A stretch of DNA of 64,000 bases from Cololabis saira (taxonomy: Eukaryota > Chordata > Actinopteri > Beloniformes > Belonidae). The stretch covers positions 10,138,863 through 10,202,862 of the forward strand of contig NC_084587.1 of NCBI RefSeq assembly GCF_033807715.1. Direction: 5' to 3'. Both the position numbers and the translations under genes were made by a program. The first letter of the stretch is position 1, and each line of letters starts with the position of its first letter. Below, piece after piece: positions 62,748 to 64,000 of this stretch. The notes beneath the pieces are model-generated. The model saw nothing but the letters and a program-made list of their open reading frames with translations, was not told the DNA's origin and did no database searches.

Positions 62748-63548
62748 TTAAAAGACTTTAACTTAAAACTTAACTAGAACTTAAAATTAGCTTGACACAA
62801 ATGAAAGTTCAATTGAAACACGTGGGAAAAACACCTAACCTTTTAAGTGATGTCTGTTATCAGGTGTAATGGCATTTTTAGGTTAGAAATAAGAAAACTT
62901 CTTGGTAAAATCCTTAGTTTTTTGAGTGAAGGCAGTGAGAGAACAAATTGTAATGTTCAAACAAATCCTGTTTCTGATTTGTATTTTTCTTTATTTTTTA
63001 TAATTGATTTATTGTTCTGACAGCTCAGGTCCCTTTTAAACAAAGTATACCTCTTTTGTGCACTTTATTTTTATATATTTGGCAGATGTAAAGCATACAT
63101 GTGTATGTTTTCTGTGTTAGTCCATTTAGTTTTGTTTTTTTTAAATCAATACTTTAAAAGCTCAGGGATGTTCAAGGAGCAACCTGTTTGTGAACTTTCT
63201 GAAGATTATCTGCACTGTGAATTTGCACTGTCAGTTCTGTTTTCAAATAAATGGTTGGAATTGAATGCTTTTATGTTTTTTTTATCCGATTCATCGATTA
63301 ATCGAAAAAATAATCGACAGATTAATCGATTATGAAAATAATCGTTAGTTGCAGCCCTAGAAGAATCCATGAGGTTTGAAAACGGCAACGATACCGCCGG
63401 ACAACCACTTGACAACGCTGCTGAAACGTTCCCGTAGAGCTCTGCAGCGGCCCGTAACGCCACCGGGACGAGGTTTACGGCCTTCTGAAACAAAAGGGCG
63501 CAGCATCAAAACACCCTGCCAGTGGTGCGGGGGTGGGGGGGTAGGAAG

Positions 63549-64000
63549 TAGGAATGGGCGATATTTTACCGTTCACGATATACCGTCAAAAAAATTCCCC
63601 ACGGTAAGAATTTGTCATCTCGCAGTAAAAATGATAAATTCCCGTTGATGACGTTTTTGTGTAAACTGATTTATAGTTCTGCGTTAAATCCACACACAAC
63701 GTATGTGAAGGAAGGAAGGAAGGAAGGAAGGAAGGAAGGAAGGAAGGAAGGAAGGAAGGAAGGAAGGAAGGAAGGAAAGAGGAAGGGAAGAAGGAAGGAG
63801 AGAGCAGGAGGAAAACGGAAGGAAGGAAGGAAGGAAGGAAAGAGAAAGGAGAGAGCAGGAGGAAGGAAAGAAGGAAGGAAGGAAGGAAGGAAGGAAGGAA
63901 GGAAGGAAGGAAGGAAGGAAGGAAGGAAGGAAAGAGAAAGGAGAGAGCAGGAGGAAGGAAGGAAGGAAGGAAGGAAGGAAGGAAGGAAGGAAGGAAGGAA
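63549..64000 (-). mobile_element. hAT-C MITE copy, truncated by window end, with GGAA tract
   Basis: Begins TAGGAATGGGCGATATTTTA and runs into a (GGAA)n tract (63708-64000) interrupted by GAGAGCAGGAGG blocks. The other end is outside the window. Confidence 0.85.

Larger units (their letters stand above)
60500..63359 (+). mobile_element. hAT-D copy broken by nested insertions
   Basis: Fragments matching hAT-D (8912-9683) are ATCGATTATTAAAAG at the left, GCGTTGGCAACGAATTCC after the first insertion, 62755-63359 after the last, and the right end GTTAGTTGCAGCCCTA at 63359. The left terminus has diverged and its start is approximate. Confidence 0.75.

Overview
The window is vertebrate nuclear DNA, almost certainly from a ray-finned (teleost) fish. 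It shows split exons with GT-AG introns. It is crowded with short non-autonomous DNA transposons (hAT, mariner, PIF/Harbinger and piggyBac-like) and has very long microsatellites. The only clear host gene is an RBFOX-family splicing regulator on the minus strand, best matched to rbfox2. This family call rests on my memory of RBFOX proteins, not on a database search.

Gene layout, in transcription order from high to low coordinates: e1 58247-58297, alternative first exon e1b 51640-51672, e2 29677-29883, RRM exons e3 27261-27428, e4 26170-26223 and e5 25949-26041, then e6 20792-20879, e7 17408-17464, e8 14176-14329, e9 13566-13614, e10 4087-4181 and e11 2327-2399. All junctions are GT-AG and keep one frame. 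e1 to e11 sum to 1089 nt, or 363 codons. The promoter and exon upstream of e1, and the last coding exon after e11, lie outside the window. The RRM (RNP2 in e3, RNP1 across the e4/e5 junction) is intact. The C-terminal Ala/Tyr-rich domain is present up to the GVGAM step. A CpG-rich segment around 51.2-51.7 kb with e1b marks a probable internal promoter.

The rest is intron sequence shaped by transposons. I could delimit many insertions to the base from target-site duplications: five copies of one hAT MITE (called hAT-A here), three of hAT-B, six of hAT-C (which carries the large tetranucleotide microsatellites at one internal site), hAT-D and hAT-E copies, three palindromic mariner MITEs, a second TA-flanked family, two TTAA-flanked elements, PIF-like palindromes and several LINE 3' relics. 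The segment 60.5-63.4 kb is an insertion-within-insertion cluster.

The most interesting points are these. e6 has a 9-codon extension because the usual splice donor position is lost. hAT-A copies place the RBFOX binding motif TGCATG on the sense strand of the RBFOX gene's own introns. A perfect 40-bp inverted repeat with a 3-nt loop lies just inside the intron after e1b. There is an uninterrupted CTG tract of about 40 units in the sense strand. A 27-bp minisatellite with 108-bp higher-order structure lies at 53.7-54.5 kb. I found no CRISPR, no rRNA or tRNA gene and no second complete protein gene.
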